Shown here one piece after another: positions 15,949-25,568 of a DNA stretch of 64,000 nt. The notes under the pieces are model-generated. The model was not told where the DNA came from and ran no database searches. It was given only the letters and a program-made list of their open reading frames with translations. The position numbers and the translations under genes are program-made. How positions within the stretch are numbered: the first letter of the stretch is position 1; the number at the start of each line of letters is the position of its first letter. Source of the DNA: Veillonella sp. R32 (GTDB lineage Bacteria > Bacillota > Negativicutes > Veillonellales > Veillonellaceae); assembly GCF_010093125.1 (NCBI RefSeq), contig NZ_NMZQ01000010.1:37376-101375 (forward strand), in the 5' to 3' direction.

Positions 15949-17226
15949 ATGAACAAAAAAACACTTATTGCCATATTATTATCAACCATAGCAACCACTA
16001 CTACTAGCGTTGCCACCAATCCATTTGTAGATGTTACGGCCGATACATGGGCCTACCAAGCTGTTAGCCAACTTGCCAAAGAAGGTATTATAACTGGCTA
16101 TCCTGATCAAACTTTCAAAGGAAATCAAACAATTACCCGCTTTGAAATGGCGCAAATGGTCGCTAAAGCACTGGCTCACCAAGAAACAGCCTCCACAGAA
16201 CAATTAGCTGTAATCAATAGACTCTCTACAGAATTTAGTGCAGAGTTAAATAATCTAGGCATACGCGTAGAAGCCTTAGAGTCAAAAGTTGGCAATACTA
16301 AAATATCTGGTGATGTACGTATTCGTTATAGAGGGAGCGAAAACGAAGGTGTTTTCAAAACTAAGAGCAAATCAAAGTTTGATTATCGGGCACGCATTCA
16401 ACTAGATACCTTTATTAATAAAAATACGTCTGCAACAATTCGTGTACGAACTGGTAGTACCAAAGGAGACCCAGAATTTGGTGCTGCCAATAATACGGAC
16501 ATTGGTTTCGATCGAATGGCCATCACCCATGCCTTTAGCAATAAGTTTCGTCTGTCGCTTGGCAGAACTGGCCTCCGCTTAGGTGAAGGACTCGCCTATA
16601 GTAATGAGCCATTTGACGGTATACTCGGTAGCTATTCGCATGATGGACTTCAATTTGAAGTAGGTTATGGATCCCTAACTTCTTTTTATGCCGGGACATT
16701 CCCAGCTACACGAAATGATAAACGAACCAAAATTGTCCCCAACTTATCGGGTGACGAAAACCCTACTTTAACAGTTATACAGTTACGTAAAAACTTTGCC
16801 AAACGAGTAGATATGTCGACCTACTATCTAATAGGCAACAAAAACATAAATACTGATTTTTATGGATTCGCAACTAAAATAAAACTCAATCAGCATCTTA
16901 CCTTAGATGGAGAATGGCTCACCGCTAAAGACTTTGATAACGGTGATGCTTGGGTAGCGAGCCTTACCTATGGTAATTATAACCTGTCTAAAGAAGGTTC
17001 TTGGGATGTTAAATTACAATATTTTAATGAAGATATTAACTCCCCAGTATTTACGTCCCGCTATGCCCAAGCTTGGTTACGAGACTACAAAGGTTGGCTA
17101 GTAAGCACTAATTACGCCCTCGAAAAAAATCTAGGATTCTCTGCTTTCTATGGTTTTAATAGTAAAAATCAAGAAGGCATATCCTTAGGCGATTACTACC
17201 GAGCTGAATTTAATTTAAAATTCTAG
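15949..17226 (+). CDS. SLH-domain outer-membrane porin (OmpM-like)
   Basis: A signal peptide (about residues 1-23) is followed by one S-layer-homology domain (NPFVDVTADTWAYQAVSQLA to ITRFEMAQMVAKAL, about 24-75), a short coiled coil (about 85-115), and a C-terminal beta-barrel of alternating strands that ends in Phe (AEFNLKF). This layout is that of the OmpM/Slp porins of Negativicutes, in which the SLH domain tethers the outer membrane to modified peptidoglycan. About 425 residues is usual. AAGGGAG precedes the ATG. It is divergent from the DapA-family gene, with a LacI-type operator in between, so it may provide uptake of that pathway's substrate. Confidence 0.92.
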   Translation: MNKKTLIAILLSTIATTTTSVATNPFVDVTADTWAYQAVSQLAKEGIITGYPDQTFKGNQTITRFEMAQMVAKALAHQETASTEQLAVINRLSTEFSAELNNLGIRVEALESKVGNTKISGDVRIRYRGSENEGVFKTKSKSKFDYRARIQLDTFINKNTSATIRVRTGSTKGDPEFGAANNTDIGFDRMAITHAFSNKFRLSLGRTGLRLGEGLAYSNEPFDGILGSYSHDGLQFEVGYGSLTSFYAGTFPATRNDKRTKIVPNLSGDENPTLTVIQLRKNFAKRVDMSTYYLIGNKNINTDFYGFATKIKLNQHLTLDGEWLTAKDFDNGDAWVASLTYGNYNLSKEGSWDVKLQYFNEDINSPVFTSRYAQAWLRDYKGWLVSTNYALEKNLGFSAFYGFNSKNQEGISLGDYYRAEFNLKF

Positions 17227-17278
17227 CACCGCATTCATCAATTCCACATTTTGCATATCCCCTTGTACATCGAAAATA

Positions 17279-17318
17279 TTAATGTTATAATAACATTAAC
17301 AACGGATAATAATTATCC
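17279..17318. promoter_or_regulatory. Two palindromic operator-like sites before catalase
   Basis: Site one (17279-17299) is a 21-bp perfect palindrome around a central A; its core GTTATAATAAC resembles a PerR box. Site two (17304-17318, GGATAATAATTATCC) is a 15-bp perfect palindrome. Their centres are 22 bases apart, about two helical turns. Both fit binding by a Fur/PerR-type regulator of peroxide stress. Confidence 0.65.
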
Positions 17319-17366
17319 ATTACTAAGACAGTAAGAATCTAGTAAGTACTAAGGAGGACAGAGAAA

Positions 17367-18824
17367 ATGAGTGACAAAAAGAAATTGACCACTGCTTTTG
17401 GTGCACCCGTACCGGACAACAATAACAGTATGACCGCTGGTAAACGGGGCCCCGTTTTAATGCAAGATGTATGGCTTATGGAGAAATTAGGCCATTTTGC
17501 TCGCGAAGTCATTCCTGAACGTCGCATGCATGCTAAAGGGTCTGGTGCCTTTGGTACCTTCACCGTTACCCACGATATTACAAAATATACAAAAGCTAAC
17601 CTCTTTTCAGAAGTTGGTAAGAAAACAGATTTATTCGTTCGTTTTTCCACAGTAGCTGGTGAACGTGGCGCCGCTGATGCAGAACGAGATATTCGTGGTT
17701 TTGCCGTTAAATTTTACACCGAAGAAGGTAACTGGGACTTAGTAGGTAACAACACGCCCGTATTTTTCATCCGCGATCCATTACAATTTCCTGATTTAAA
17801 CCGCGCTGTAAAACGCAATCCTAAAACCAATCTTCGCGATGCCACGGCTAACTGGGATTTCTGGACTAGCCTTCCCGAAGCCATTCATCAAATAACCATT
17901 GTTATGAGTGACCGTGGTATTCCGTCCTCCTATCGCCATATGCATGGTTTTGGTAGTCATACTTACAGTTTAATCAATGCTAATGATGAACGTGTTTGGG
18001 TCAAATTCCACTGGGTATGCCAACAAGGCATTGAAAATTTAACAGACCAAGAAGCCGCTAATTTAGTAGCTAATGATCGCGAAAGTCATCAACGAGATTT
18101 ATTTGATGCCATTGAAAACGGGGATTTTCCAAAATGGAAATTGTTCATTCAGGTCATGACCGAAGAACAAGCAAAACAAATGCCATATAATGCATTTGAT
18201 TTAACTAAAGTTTGGTACCATGATGAATTCCCATTAATCGAAGTGGGCGTAATGGAATTGAACCGCAATCCAGAAAACTATTTCCAAGATGTAGAACAAG
18301 CTGCCTTTGCCCCTTCCACAATTGTGCCAGGCATCGGCTTCTCCCCTGACAGAATGTTACAAGGACGCTTATTCTCCTATGCGGATGCGCAACGTTACCG
18401 TCTAGGTACTAACTATCATCAAATTCCTGTTAACGCCGCTAAATGCCCGGTTAACATGTATCATCGCGATGGCCTCGGCCGTGTAGATGGCAACCATGGT
18501 AGCACTATTGGCTATGCCCCAAATAGCTATGGCGAATGGGCTAACCAACCAGAATTTAAAGAACCAGCCCTCGACGTGACGGGGCCAGCCTACCAATATG
18601 ATTTTTACGAAGATGATTCTGATTTCTTCACCCAACCAGGCAAATTATTCCGCCTTATGAAACCAGAACAACAACAAGTATTATTTGAAAACACAGCTCG
18701 CGCTATGACCGGTGTACCTGATTTCATCAAAGAACGGCATGCTAAACATTGTTATCAATGTGATCCTGCCTATGGCGAAGGTATTGCGAAAGCCCTTGGC
18801 ATTACTGTAGACTTTTCAAAATAG
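17367..18824 (+). CDS. katA: Monofunctional heme catalase
   Basis: Cytosolic catalase that splits hydrogen peroxide to water and oxygen. At 485 residues it is a small-subunit (clade 3) enzyme. The catalytic His is in [12 protein letters not shown] (about residue 54), the catalytic Asn in [10 protein letters not shown] (about 128), and the heme-ligand Tyr in [14 protein letters not shown] (about 335). AAGGAGG precedes the ATG. Two palindromic operator-like sites lie 50-90 bases upstream, which suggests peroxide-responsive control. It is a single-gene unit closed by a terminator. Catalase in an obligate anaerobe of this group is known only from some lineages, so horizontal gain is possible. Confidence 0.96.
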   Translation: MSDKKKLTTAFGAPVPDNNNSMTAGKRGPVLMQDVWLMEKLGHFAREVIPERRMHAKGSGAFGTFTVTHDITKYTKANLFSEVGKKTDLFVRFSTVAGERGAADAERDIRGFAVKFYTEEGNWDLVGNNTPVFFIRDPLQFPDLNRAVKRNPKTNLRDATANWDFWTSLPEAIHQITIVMSDRGIPSSYRHMHGFGSHTYSLINANDERVWVKFHWVCQQGIENLTDQEAANLVANDRESHQRDLFDAIENGDFPKWKLFIQVMTEEQAKQMPYNAFDLTKVWYHDEFPLIEVGVMELNRNPENYFQDVEQAAFAPSTIVPGIGFSPDRMLQGRLFSYADAQRYRLGTNYHQIPVNAAKCPVNMYHRDGLGRVDGNHGSTIGYAPNSYGEWANQPEFKEPALDVTGPAYQYDFYEDDSDFFTQPGKLFRLMKPEQQQVLFENTARAMTGVPDFIKERHAKHCYQCDPAYGEGIAKALGITVDFSK

Positions 18825-18847
18825 GATGATAACAAAATAAGAAATAA

Positions 18848-18896
18848 AAAGAATCCGCCTTATAGCTGTTTTGCACAACTATAGGGCGGATATTTT
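18848..18896. terminator. Bidirectional terminator between katA and yjiH-like gene
   Basis: A 13-bp stem (18853-18865 with 18879-18891, one mismatch) with TATTTTT to the right and A-rich sequence to the left serves the two convergent genes. Confidence 0.85.
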
Positions 18897-18902
18897 TAGT
18901 TA

Positions 18903-20207
18903 CTACATAATAAGTTTTGCTGCATAAATAACAGGCACTGAAATGAGAATAGATAAAGCTACCCGTTCAAACCAAATAATAAAATAGTCACTCAATTTAA
19001 TTGGAATTTCTGTTGCCATCATACATGGGATTGAAGCAGAGAAGAATAATACTTCTGAAACGCAAGTAATCGCTACTAACATACGTACTTCAAAGCTCAA
19101 CTGAGTTACTAACACGGCTGGCAAGAACATTTCAGCAATCCCTAAGGATAACGCTTTAGCCACTAAGAATGGTTCTTCAAAACCAGTTACCAAGGTAAAT
19201 GGATATAAAAGATATGCCAGTACATTAAATACAGGTGTATGGTTAGCAATAACAATCCCCAACACGCCAATCGCCATCAAGGATGGGGCAATTTTTAACG
19301 CCAAATTAAGACCATCCCGTAAATGATGGTAAGTGCCTATAATAATGCCATCTGCTTGTGAAGCGGTTTCCATAGCTTCTTCAAAAGCCACTTTAAATTT
19401 ATCATGGACTACTGTTTTTTCAACATTACCTTGTACCCCTTGATAATATTCATCAGCTTTACGGCTAATAGGATAAATACGAGCTGTTACTGCCGTTACC
19501 AAGAAAGTAACTACAACCGTAGCCCAGAAGTATAAATTCCACACATCCAATAGATTAAGAGTCTTCGCTACAATAATCATAAAAGTAGCCGATACAGTCG
19601 AGAACCCGGTGGCAATAATGACCGCTTCTTTCGCTGTATATTTACCTTCTTTAAATACGCGGTTCGTAATGAGTAACGCTACCGAATAACTACCTACAAA
19701 GGACGCTACCGCATCAATAGCAGAACGTCCTGGCGTTTTCCATAGTGGTCGCATAATAGGTCGCATAAATACACCTACAAATTCCATAAGGCCATAATTA
19801 ATTAAAAGTGCCAGGAATGCAGCCCCAATAGGTACAATCGTAATTACAGGCACTACAATTTTAGAGTAAATAAACGGAATCGTATCCTTATTCATCAAAA
19901 AATCGGGCCCTGTTTTCATCAAAGCCATATATACAAAGGGAATCGCTAAAATATTTAATATTGAAAAAATAGTCGTTGTTGTATTTTTGTTCCACGTTCT
20001 AGTAATAAAGGGAAGCAAAGCACCGATGACTACTAAAAGACCGCCATATACCTCTTGAAAATAAGGAATTTTCAAAATATAGGATACCACGTGATCTAGG
20101 GGGATTGTGGATTTACCGCCAATCGTTATAGGTATGAAAAATATAATAATACCGAGAATACTAAAAACGACAAACCTCATAACATGTTCCATCGAATACT
20201 TTTTCAT
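18903..20207 (-). CDS. YjiH-family membrane protein with nucleoside-recognition (Gate) domain
   Basis: A polytopic membrane protein of about 434 residues with roughly ten hydrophobic segments. The Gate-type regions (SFVGSYSVALLITNRVFKEG and later FEEPFLVAKALSLGIAEMFLPAVL) match the YjiH family, which is distantly related to concentrative nucleoside transporters and spore-maturation proteins. The transported molecule is not established. The start is placed at the ATG at 20207, eight bases after AAGGG; the earlier GTG/ATG codons overlap that site. It is a single gene with no partner nearby. Confidence 0.85.
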   Translation of the reverse strand: MKKYSMEHVMRFVVFSILGIIIFFIPITIGGKSTIPLDHVVSYILKIPYFQEVYGGLLVVIGALLPFITRTWNKNTTTTIFSILNILAIPFVYMALMKTGPDFLMNKDTIPFIYSKIVVPVITIVPIGAAFLALLINYGLMEFVGVFMRPIMRPLWKTPGRSAIDAVASFVGSYSVALLITNRVFKEGKYTAKEAVIIATGFSTVSATFMIIVAKTLNLLDVWNLYFWATVVVTFLVTAVTARIYPISRKADEYYQGVQGNVEKTVVHDKFKVAFEEAMETASQADGIIIGTYHHLRDGLNLALKIAPSLMAIGVLGIVIANHTPVFNVLAYLLYPFTLVTGFEEPFLVAKALSLGIAEMFLPAVLVTQLSFEVRMLVAITCVSEVLFFSASIPCMMATEIPIKLSDYFIIWFERVALSILISVPVIYAAKLIM

Positions 20208-20461
20208 AATCATCACCCTTATTTATTAATTACTACATTAAAAATCCTTCCTTTACTACACAAATACAACTTAATCTTGATATGTTATGTTCATTTTACT
20301 ATGCTAAAGTCTGCACATAGTCAAATAAATTTACAGCTATTTTTAAATTATTTTATGAAATATCAATTTATTACGATAAAGCAAAACCTTAGTGAATTTT
20401 ATAGTCCATAAAAAATCGTCGTTTTTTTGACATTCTACAACCTTTTCACCCCATATAACCC

Positions 20462-21568
20462 TTAATCTCTAATGCCCTCGGTTGTATCATATATTTTATA
20501 CATCACCTCTTCGTATATAACAAAATCAACAGTTCGTTTTGCTACTTCTATATCAATAAATAGCCAACTATGATCGACCAACTCTACATTAGCAAAATAG
20601 CGCATCCCATACGGGCCCACAAAAATACAGTCACACTCGCCTAAAGTAGCGCCTCCTTCCTTGCTATCCTTGCCTTTAGTGTCCACTTTAATAGATTGTA
20701 AACGCTTAAAACCCAACGCAGGCCTTGTCCTATATTCATAGCCCCGTTCTACTAAATAGGCCTTTACTACATCTTCTAGCATACGTACCGTTGCCGCCCT
20801 CACATTAACGAGTCGCCCATTTAAAATCTGCAACGCTTCTGCATATTCTAACTTGCTTTGTGCCTTGCTATCAATATTGCGTTGCACCTGTTCGGCGCGC
20901 TTAAACACGCCTACCCCCATTCGCCCCTCCTTGGCCACTTGATGACAAGAAACAAAGTACATTTCACCTACACTCTTATAATATATATCTTCGCTACCAT
21001 CTTCATTATGATGATTATAGGTAGCCTCAAAGGTTACCTCATCGCCAAAGAAACGTTTAATAGCCGCCGCCAATACTATTTCTCGTTCACCAACCACACC
21101 TGTGAAACGACGTATAGTATGCCCTTCTACTACATTCAGCGCCCGCTGATGTTCAAAAGTCTTAGCTAACGCAACTAATAAATCTTGTTTCACTACGTCC
21201 GTCATGCCTCTAATAGTTTGTAAGTCCCTGTCTGCACAACCCAAAAAGCCAAGGCCATACACATCCTCTTTGACCAATTTTGAAAGTATCGGATTATAGG
21301 ACGCTCTTGCGGACGGCTCATGCCGCGCATAAATAGCAACAACCTTATCGCTGCTGCCTTTTATCGAAGCTAAGGCTCTAACAACAAAGTTAGCTGGTGC
21401 CACATAATATTCAATATACGGCTCCATATGCGCGGGTTCAAAATCTTCAATGCATTCAACTGCAATCGTGTCTTGTGAATCCACTTTCATAATATAAAAT
21501 GGTTCGCCTCTATGATCTTCTATCGTCACTTGATGAAATGTCGTCTGCTGTTTCTCCATTAGCCCCAT
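20462..21568 (-). CDS. Soluble protein of unknown function
   Basis: I do not recognise this cytosolic protein of about 368 residues. It has no signal peptide or membrane segment and has a mixed alpha/beta composition. Visible features are a central NHHNEDGSEDIYYKSVGEMYFVSCHQ, a helical stretch near residues 225-275, and two Cys in ECDCIFVGPYG. The start is uncertain: ATG at 21568, GTG at 21577 and ATG at 21559 are all possible, with only weak ribosome binding sites. Codon use resembles the core genes, so it does not look recently acquired. Confidence 0.7.
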   Translation of the reverse strand: MGLMEKQQTTFHQVTIEDHRGEPFYIMKVDSQDTIAVECIEDFEPAHMEPYIEYYVAPANFVVRALASIKGSSDKVVAIYARHEPSARASYNPILSKLVKEDVYGLGFLGCADRDLQTIRGMTDVVKQDLLVALAKTFEHQRALNVVEGHTIRRFTGVVGEREIVLAAAIKRFFGDEVTFEATYNHHNEDGSEDIYYKSVGEMYFVSCHQVAKEGRMGVGVFKRAEQVQRNIDSKAQSKLEYAEALQILNGRLVNVRAATVRMLEDVVKAYLVERGYEYRTRPALGFKRLQSIKVDTKGKDSKEGGATLGECDCIFVGPYGMRYFANVELVDHSWLFIDIEVAKRTVDFVIYEEVMYKIYDTTEGIRD

Positions 21569-21697
21569 TGTGATCACACTTTCTCACCTATTTACACTAC
21601 TGCCTATGGTATATATGTATATGCTTCATAACTACATTGTTACTATTCGTCACGGCCCCTTGAAAACTCCTTTTTTATAGATATATCAAATATGCAA

Positions 21698-21741
21698 AAA
21701 GCCCTCAAATGTGATGTATGTTTCTCACACTTGAGAGCTTT
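21698..21741 (-). terminator. Terminator after the secreted-protein gene
   Basis: Imperfect 17-bp stem (about 21698-21714 with 21725-21741) having a GC-rich base and A-rich left flank. It ends the minus-strand gene 45 bases past its stop. Confidence 0.7.
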
Positions 21742-21785
21742 GATATCCATATCTGAAACTACTTAATCCAATCTAATATAATCTA

Positions 21786-22505
21786 TTAGTAGCCTACTTG
21801 TTTTGCTAATTCAACCATTTCATCATGGACAGCTGGTAGTGATTCCGTTTCTACAGCATCAAAGGTTTCCACTTCCGTTGTTTTCAATGTATTAGCATCA
21901 TAATTTAAACGATACTTACTGTAATATATTGTATCAATTTTTAAGTCATATGCCATATAACGGGCAAACATATCAGGTGTATTATCCGTCAAGAAGCCAT
22001 AACTAACTAATTCTAACACATCTTTATTTACTCGAATTGGCTGTACATATAATCTAAAATCAGAATTTACGAAACCTGTATCAAGTACATACTTAGATAC
22101 ATCAGTAAAGTTATTTTGAATGTACTGTTTGTCATACGATGCTGGTAAATTTGCTCGTGATGTTAAAGTCATTGGCAATTTTCCATTAGCTTCTTGTTTC
22201 TGAACTTGGCTTTGCTGTTTCTTATCTGCTTTATCATTTTGTTGTTGCAAGCGCTCATTAAGCTGCTCATTGATAGAATCTAAATTCCCACGCAATAGTT
22301 GTTCAATAACTTTTGCCTGCCATTCTAAATTCTTCTTATCATTACCAGAGTTGTAATTTGCATTATATTTCGCATTAATATTTGCATTCTCATTTGGTTT
22401 AGTATTATCTGCAGCCTTAGCTGTATCATTCAATAACGGAGTTACCACAACTGCCAATAATCCTGCTGCCATAAGGCTACGTTTTAAAGCATTAGTCATT
22501 TTCAT
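21786..22505 (-). CDS. Secreted protein of unknown function
   Basis: A Sec signal peptide (cleavage near TAKAADN, about residue 31) begins this 239-residue protein. An Asn/Lys/Gln-rich low-complexity and coiled-coil region spans about 33-110 (NANINAKYNANYNSGNDKKN; EQLNERLQQQNDKADKKQQ). The C-terminal globular part (SDFRLYVQPIRVNKDVLELVSY) is beta-rich. GGGAGG stands eight bases before the ATG. It may be an envelope protein specific to this lineage; the length and secretion resemble the gene at 3441, but I cannot show homology. Confidence 0.78.
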   Translation of the reverse strand: MKMTNALKRSLMAAGLLAVVVTPLLNDTAKAADNTKPNENANINAKYNANYNSGNDKKNLEWQAKVIEQLLRGNLDSINEQLNERLQQQNDKADKKQQSQVQKQEANGKLPMTLTSRANLPASYDKQYIQNNFTDVSKYVLDTGFVNSDFRLYVQPIRVNKDVLELVSYGFLTDNTPDMFARYMAYDLKIDTIYYSKYRLNYDANTLKTTEVETFDAVETESLPAVHDEMVELAKQVGY

Positions 22506-22605
22506 ACATTGTTCCTCCCTTTATTAACTATATTTATATTTTACGATATAGTTATGAAGATATCATGGAGGGGGACATATTACTGAGACTCAGCGACAAA
22601 AGCAC

Positions 22606-22658
22606 AAAAAATCAACCATGCTAATTTTCGTAATTCCGAAAACCCGCATGGTTGCTTT
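22606..22658. terminator. Terminator of the tRNA transcript
   Basis: An outer stem (22614-22621 with 22646-22653) and an inner stem (22625-22630 with 22637-22642) are bordered by six A on the left and six T on the right. It lies just downstream of tRNA-Arg on the minus strand. Confidence 0.8.
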
Positions 22659-22665
22659 TTTACTA

Positions 22666-22742
<77 letters not shown>

Positions 22743-22871
22743 ATATGAAATTAAAAAAAGAATTTTTCACCGTATATATTATACACTACCCATTATAAAA
22801 AATGCAATTCAAGTCAGCTTGGATTACTATAATTTCAGCATATTACACAGAAAAAATTCCACATAAAAAAA

Positions 22872-22945
22872 TGGAGCGGGTGAAGGGAATCGAACCCTCG
22901 CGACCAGCTTGGAAGGCTGGGGCTCTACCATTGAGCTACACCCGC
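22872..22945 (-). tRNA. tRNA-Gly (anticodon TCC)
   Basis: Acceptor GCGGGTG pairs with CACCCGC. The D-arm is GCTCAATGGTAGAGC, the anticodon loop is CTTCCAA, the T-loop is TTCGATT and CCA is encoded. It is the middle gene of the cluster. Confidence 0.97.
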
Positions 22946-22955
22946 AATAAAAAAA

Positions 22956-23032
22956 TGGTCGGAGCAGCAGGATTCGAACCTGCGACCCCCTGGTCCCAAG
23001 CCAGGTGCGCTACCAAACTGCGCTATGCCCCG
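22956..23032 (-). tRNA. tRNA-Pro (anticodon TGG)
   Basis: Acceptor CGGGGCA pairs with TGCTCCG (one G/U). The D-arm is GCGCAGTTTGGTAGCGC, the anticodon loop is CTTGGGA, the T-loop is TTCGAAT and CCA is encoded. It is the first gene of the cluster, 10 bases before tRNA-Gly. Confidence 0.97.
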
Positions 23033-23241
23033 ATTTAAAAGAAAAACTATTCTTTTCGTCGTGCTTTTTATTTACTCTTTCGCAACAACAAAGTTATTTT
23101 ATCACAAGTAAAAAATGTGCGCAAGTACTTTTTTAAAAAATTTTAGTTTTTTCTTTTTAAATTTTTAAAACTACTAATCAACGCAATTATTAAGCGTCTA
23201 CTAAACCATTCACGCCTTACAACTGGGTTATATTGTTATGC

Positions 23242-23619
23242 CTACTCATAGCAACATAATTCCACCAAATTTCCGTCCCCATCTCGTAAATACACGCTTT
23301 TCATAGGACCCATCGCACCATTTCTATTAACCGGCCCAAGTTCGATAGGATACCCCTTAGCCTTAATGTCTGCCACAACCGCATCTATAGATCCTGCCAC
23401 TACTAAACATACATCTAAACTACCATACGTAGGATATTGTGCGGCTGGTAAAAATTCCGCTTTTTTGGTATGAATGTTAAGTTTCTGATTTCCAAAGTGT
23501 AAGGCGTAGCGACCATTATTTTCTTTTACAGTCATCCCTAACACATCACCGTAAAAATGCAAACAAGCTTTCAAATCTTGCGTAGTAATCACTAAATGAT
23601 CTAATCCTTTAATATTCAT
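23242..23619 (-). CDS. VOC-family (glyoxalase/dioxygenase fold) protein
   Basis: A small protein of 125 residues with the two beta-alpha-beta-beta-beta modules of the vicinal-oxygen-chelate superfamily. The first metal His is in LDHLVITTQDL (residue 7), and the final Glu is in DGDGNLVELCCYE near the end. It resembles the FosX/glyoxalase-like VOC proteins often annotated only at superfamily level. The start is set by GAGGG before the ATG at 23619. The substrate cannot be inferred. Confidence 0.85.
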   Translation of the reverse strand: MNIKGLDHLVITTQDLKACLHFYGDVLGMTVKENNGRYALHFGNQKLNIHTKKAEFLPAAQYPTYGSLDVCLVVAGSIDAVVADIKAKGYPIELGPVNRNGAMGPMKSVYLRDGDGNLVELCCYE

Positions 23620-23629
23620 GTTATCCCTC

Positions 23630-23720
23630 ATATCCTTTACTATTCATACCAACCTTCATATCCTTTAATATTCTCAACGTCGCTCCTATTCCTTAATATT
23701 CTTTAATATTCCTGATGCCC
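23630..23720. repeat. Short degenerate direct repeats
   Basis: Several imperfect copies of a CCTTTAATATTC-like unit (for example near 23633, 23659, 23691 and 23702) fill the gap before the VOC gene. They look like slippage-derived sequence; no function is apparent. Confidence 0.5.
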
Positions 23721-23753
23721 CTTCTATCCATTCCTATTCATAGTTCCTCTCTT

Positions 23754-24977
23754 TTATATACGCGTTTTTAGCCATTGCTGGGTCAACATGCCCATACCCA
23801 TAGCCAACGCAATAGGGAAGAATAATTCGACAGAAAAACGAGATAATTCTAACATAAATACAGCCGAAGTAAGTGGCATTTTCTGCGCTAAGCCGAGGAA
23901 TACAACGGCCCCTAAAAAGGCCGCTAGCCCAATAGAAATAGGCCCCATTATAACACTCCAAGCAACTGCCACAGCCAGTGCCAAGGTACTGCCAAGCATC
24001 ATGGATGGTGTAATTTTACCACCATAAGCACCTACTGCTAAAGCCAGCAAGACAGCCACCCATTTAGTTGCAAATAAACCTAATGCATATTGCCAAGTCA
24101 CTAAATCAGCAAACGTAAGCTGATTGCCTGGTTTGCCATTACCTAAAATAGCAGGGAAATACATCGACATAAGACCGACTACACCAAATGCAACAACGGA
24201 GAACAGAATCATTTTAAAACTTTTACGATCAAACTTTGGCAATTTAGCCTGCGTTTTATCAAAGAATACGACAGCAATGCCGATAATAACACCTAACAAT
24301 ACAGCAAATTCGGCAAATGAACCTATCATAGCTGGTTGTGGCATATCGTATTGAATCGTATCCCCTAAACCAAGGCGAACTATAAAGGTCGCCACTCCGC
24401 AGGCAATAAAGGCAGCACTTAAAGCACGCACATTCCAAGTCAATAAGAGCGTTTCAAGAACAAAAATAGTAGCTGATACCGGTGAATTATACACCGCTGC
24501 CAAACCAGCCCCCGAAGCGCATGCAATCAGTAAGGCTTTATTTTCCTTAGTCACTTCCACATAGCGCATAACCCAGGTAATCAGTGCTGAGGTGGCTTCC
24601 CGAGGCGCCACTTCACGGCCTAAAGGGGAGCCCATGCCAACCGTAATAATTTGCAAAGTAGCATGCAACAACGTGGTTACTGGTGGCATTTCTTTGGTTA
24701 CATCCTTAACAGCATCTTTTACTTCAACTAATTTACCACCATAGCGATGTATTAACACCCAACCTACACCGGCCACCAAACCACAGGCCAATAAAGCCCA
24801 AAGCCGATGTTCACCGCTCACCTGTGCTACCCCCACACCAAAACTGTACCCATCAGCAGTACTGTAATTATACATAGCATGTTGAATCACATGTAATAAA
24901 TTAGTAAATACGATACCTACTAGGCCTGCGAAGATACCGACTAACACGACGAGACCAAAGGTTTTACGTTCTAACAT
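23754..24977 (-). CDS. ClC-family chloride channel/transporter
   Basis: A polytopic membrane protein of 407 residues. The ClC selectivity motifs are visible: GMGSPLGREVAP near residue 115, which contains the gating Glu of the GREGP motif in a slightly altered context, then CASGAGLAAVYNSPVSATIFVLE and GGKITPSMMLGS. The gating Glu suggests a Cl-/H+ antiporter type rather than a pure channel. AGGAG precedes the ATG. It is the gene next to the end of the menaquinone operon, but with a separate role, probably acid or ion homeostasis. Confidence 0.9.
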   Translation of the reverse strand: MLERKTFGLVVLVGIFAGLVGIVFTNLLHVIQHAMYNYSTADGYSFGVGVAQVSGEHRLWALLACGLVAGVGWVLIHRYGGKLVEVKDAVKDVTKEMPPVTTLLHATLQIITVGMGSPLGREVAPREATSALITWVMRYVEVTKENKALLIACASGAGLAAVYNSPVSATIFVLETLLLTWNVRALSAAFIACGVATFIVRLGLGDTIQYDMPQPAMIGSFAEFAVLLGVIIGIAVVFFDKTQAKLPKFDRKSFKMILFSVVAFGVVGLMSMYFPAILGNGKPGNQLTFADLVTWQYALGLFATKWVAVLLALAVGAYGGKITPSMMLGSTLALAVAVAWSVIMGPISIGLAAFLGAVVFLGLAQKMPLTSAVFMLELSRFSVELFFPIALAMGMGMLTQQWLKTRI

Positions 24978-25083
24978 ACAAATAAACTCCTATACTTAAT
25001 CTAGTTTCGCTATCCAAAGGACTGTATCACTACTTAGCTTACTTTCAAATACGCCAATGAGTTCCTTCACTACTACTTACACG

Positions 25084-25189
25084 TCTTTTGCCATACAAAT
25101 AAGGGCATTTACCACCGTCAGCAACTTGCATCGCAGTGCCATCATTTATGCCTCTTTTGCCATACGAATAAGAGCATTTACCACCGTCA
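25084..25189. repeat. Duplicated 37-nt tail of the thioesterase gene
   Basis: 25084-25120 and 25153-25189 match at 35 of 37 positions. The right copy is the last codons of the thioesterase gene in the men operon, including its stop region; the left copy lies just past that stop. It looks like a partial duplication of the gene end. Confidence 0.88.
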
Positions 25190-25526
25190 CTTGTGAAATA
25201 AGGTGTCCCGTTTCATCCGTGACCTTAATCTCCCACACATGATTTCGGTTACCACCGTGTAACAAAGTCCCCGTCGCTTTCAACAAGCCCTCCGCTTTCA
25301 TCGGCCGTAAATGTTGTGCCGTAACCGTTTGCCCTACGCCAACATATTCCCCTTGCCCCATACGATTACTCGCCATGCCAGCAATCGCCTCACAAAAAGC
25401 AATGGTAGCACCACCATTCAAATAGCCAAAAGGCTGCGCATGAAATGAGGAAAGGGCCATAGCACTTTCAAAGCCCGTGTCCGTCAAATTCATATATTGT
25501 ATCTGCAATTGATCAACTAAATTCAT
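25146..25526 (-). CDS. menI: Hotdog-fold thioesterase, probable DHNA-CoA thioesterase
   Basis: A 126-residue hotdog protein of the PaaI/YbgC-like group, with FGYLNGGATIAFCEAIAGMAS carrying the catalytic acid and the backbone-binding Gly loop. It lies 42 bases after menC as the last gene of the men operon. The likely role is therefore hydrolysis of 1,4-dihydroxy-2-naphthoyl-CoA, the step after MenB, before prenylation by MenA elsewhere. The family alone would not fix the substrate; the assignment rests on context. An AAGGAT site precedes the ATG. Confidence 0.85.
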   Translation of the reverse strand: MNLVDQLQIQYMNLTDTGFESAMALSSFHAQPFGYLNGGATIAFCEAIAGMASNRMGQGEYVGVGQTVTAQHLRPMKAEGLLKATGTLLHGGNRNHVWEIKVTDETGHLISQVTVVNALIRMAKEA

Positions 25527-25568
25527 CTTCTTATCCTTTTCAGTATAAATCGTATAGCGAATACCTAT

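Noticed and set aside
22802..23038. 78-residue frame across the tRNA genes
   Set aside because: It runs antisense through tRNA-Gly and tRNA-Pro. Its ERVKGIEPSRPAWKAGALPLS and AAGFEPATPWSQARCATKLR stretches are the familiar false translation of antisense tRNA.
23734..23961. 75-residue frame overlapping the ClC gene end
   Set aside because: It lies in another frame of the same strand inside the well-supported ClC gene and has no binding site.
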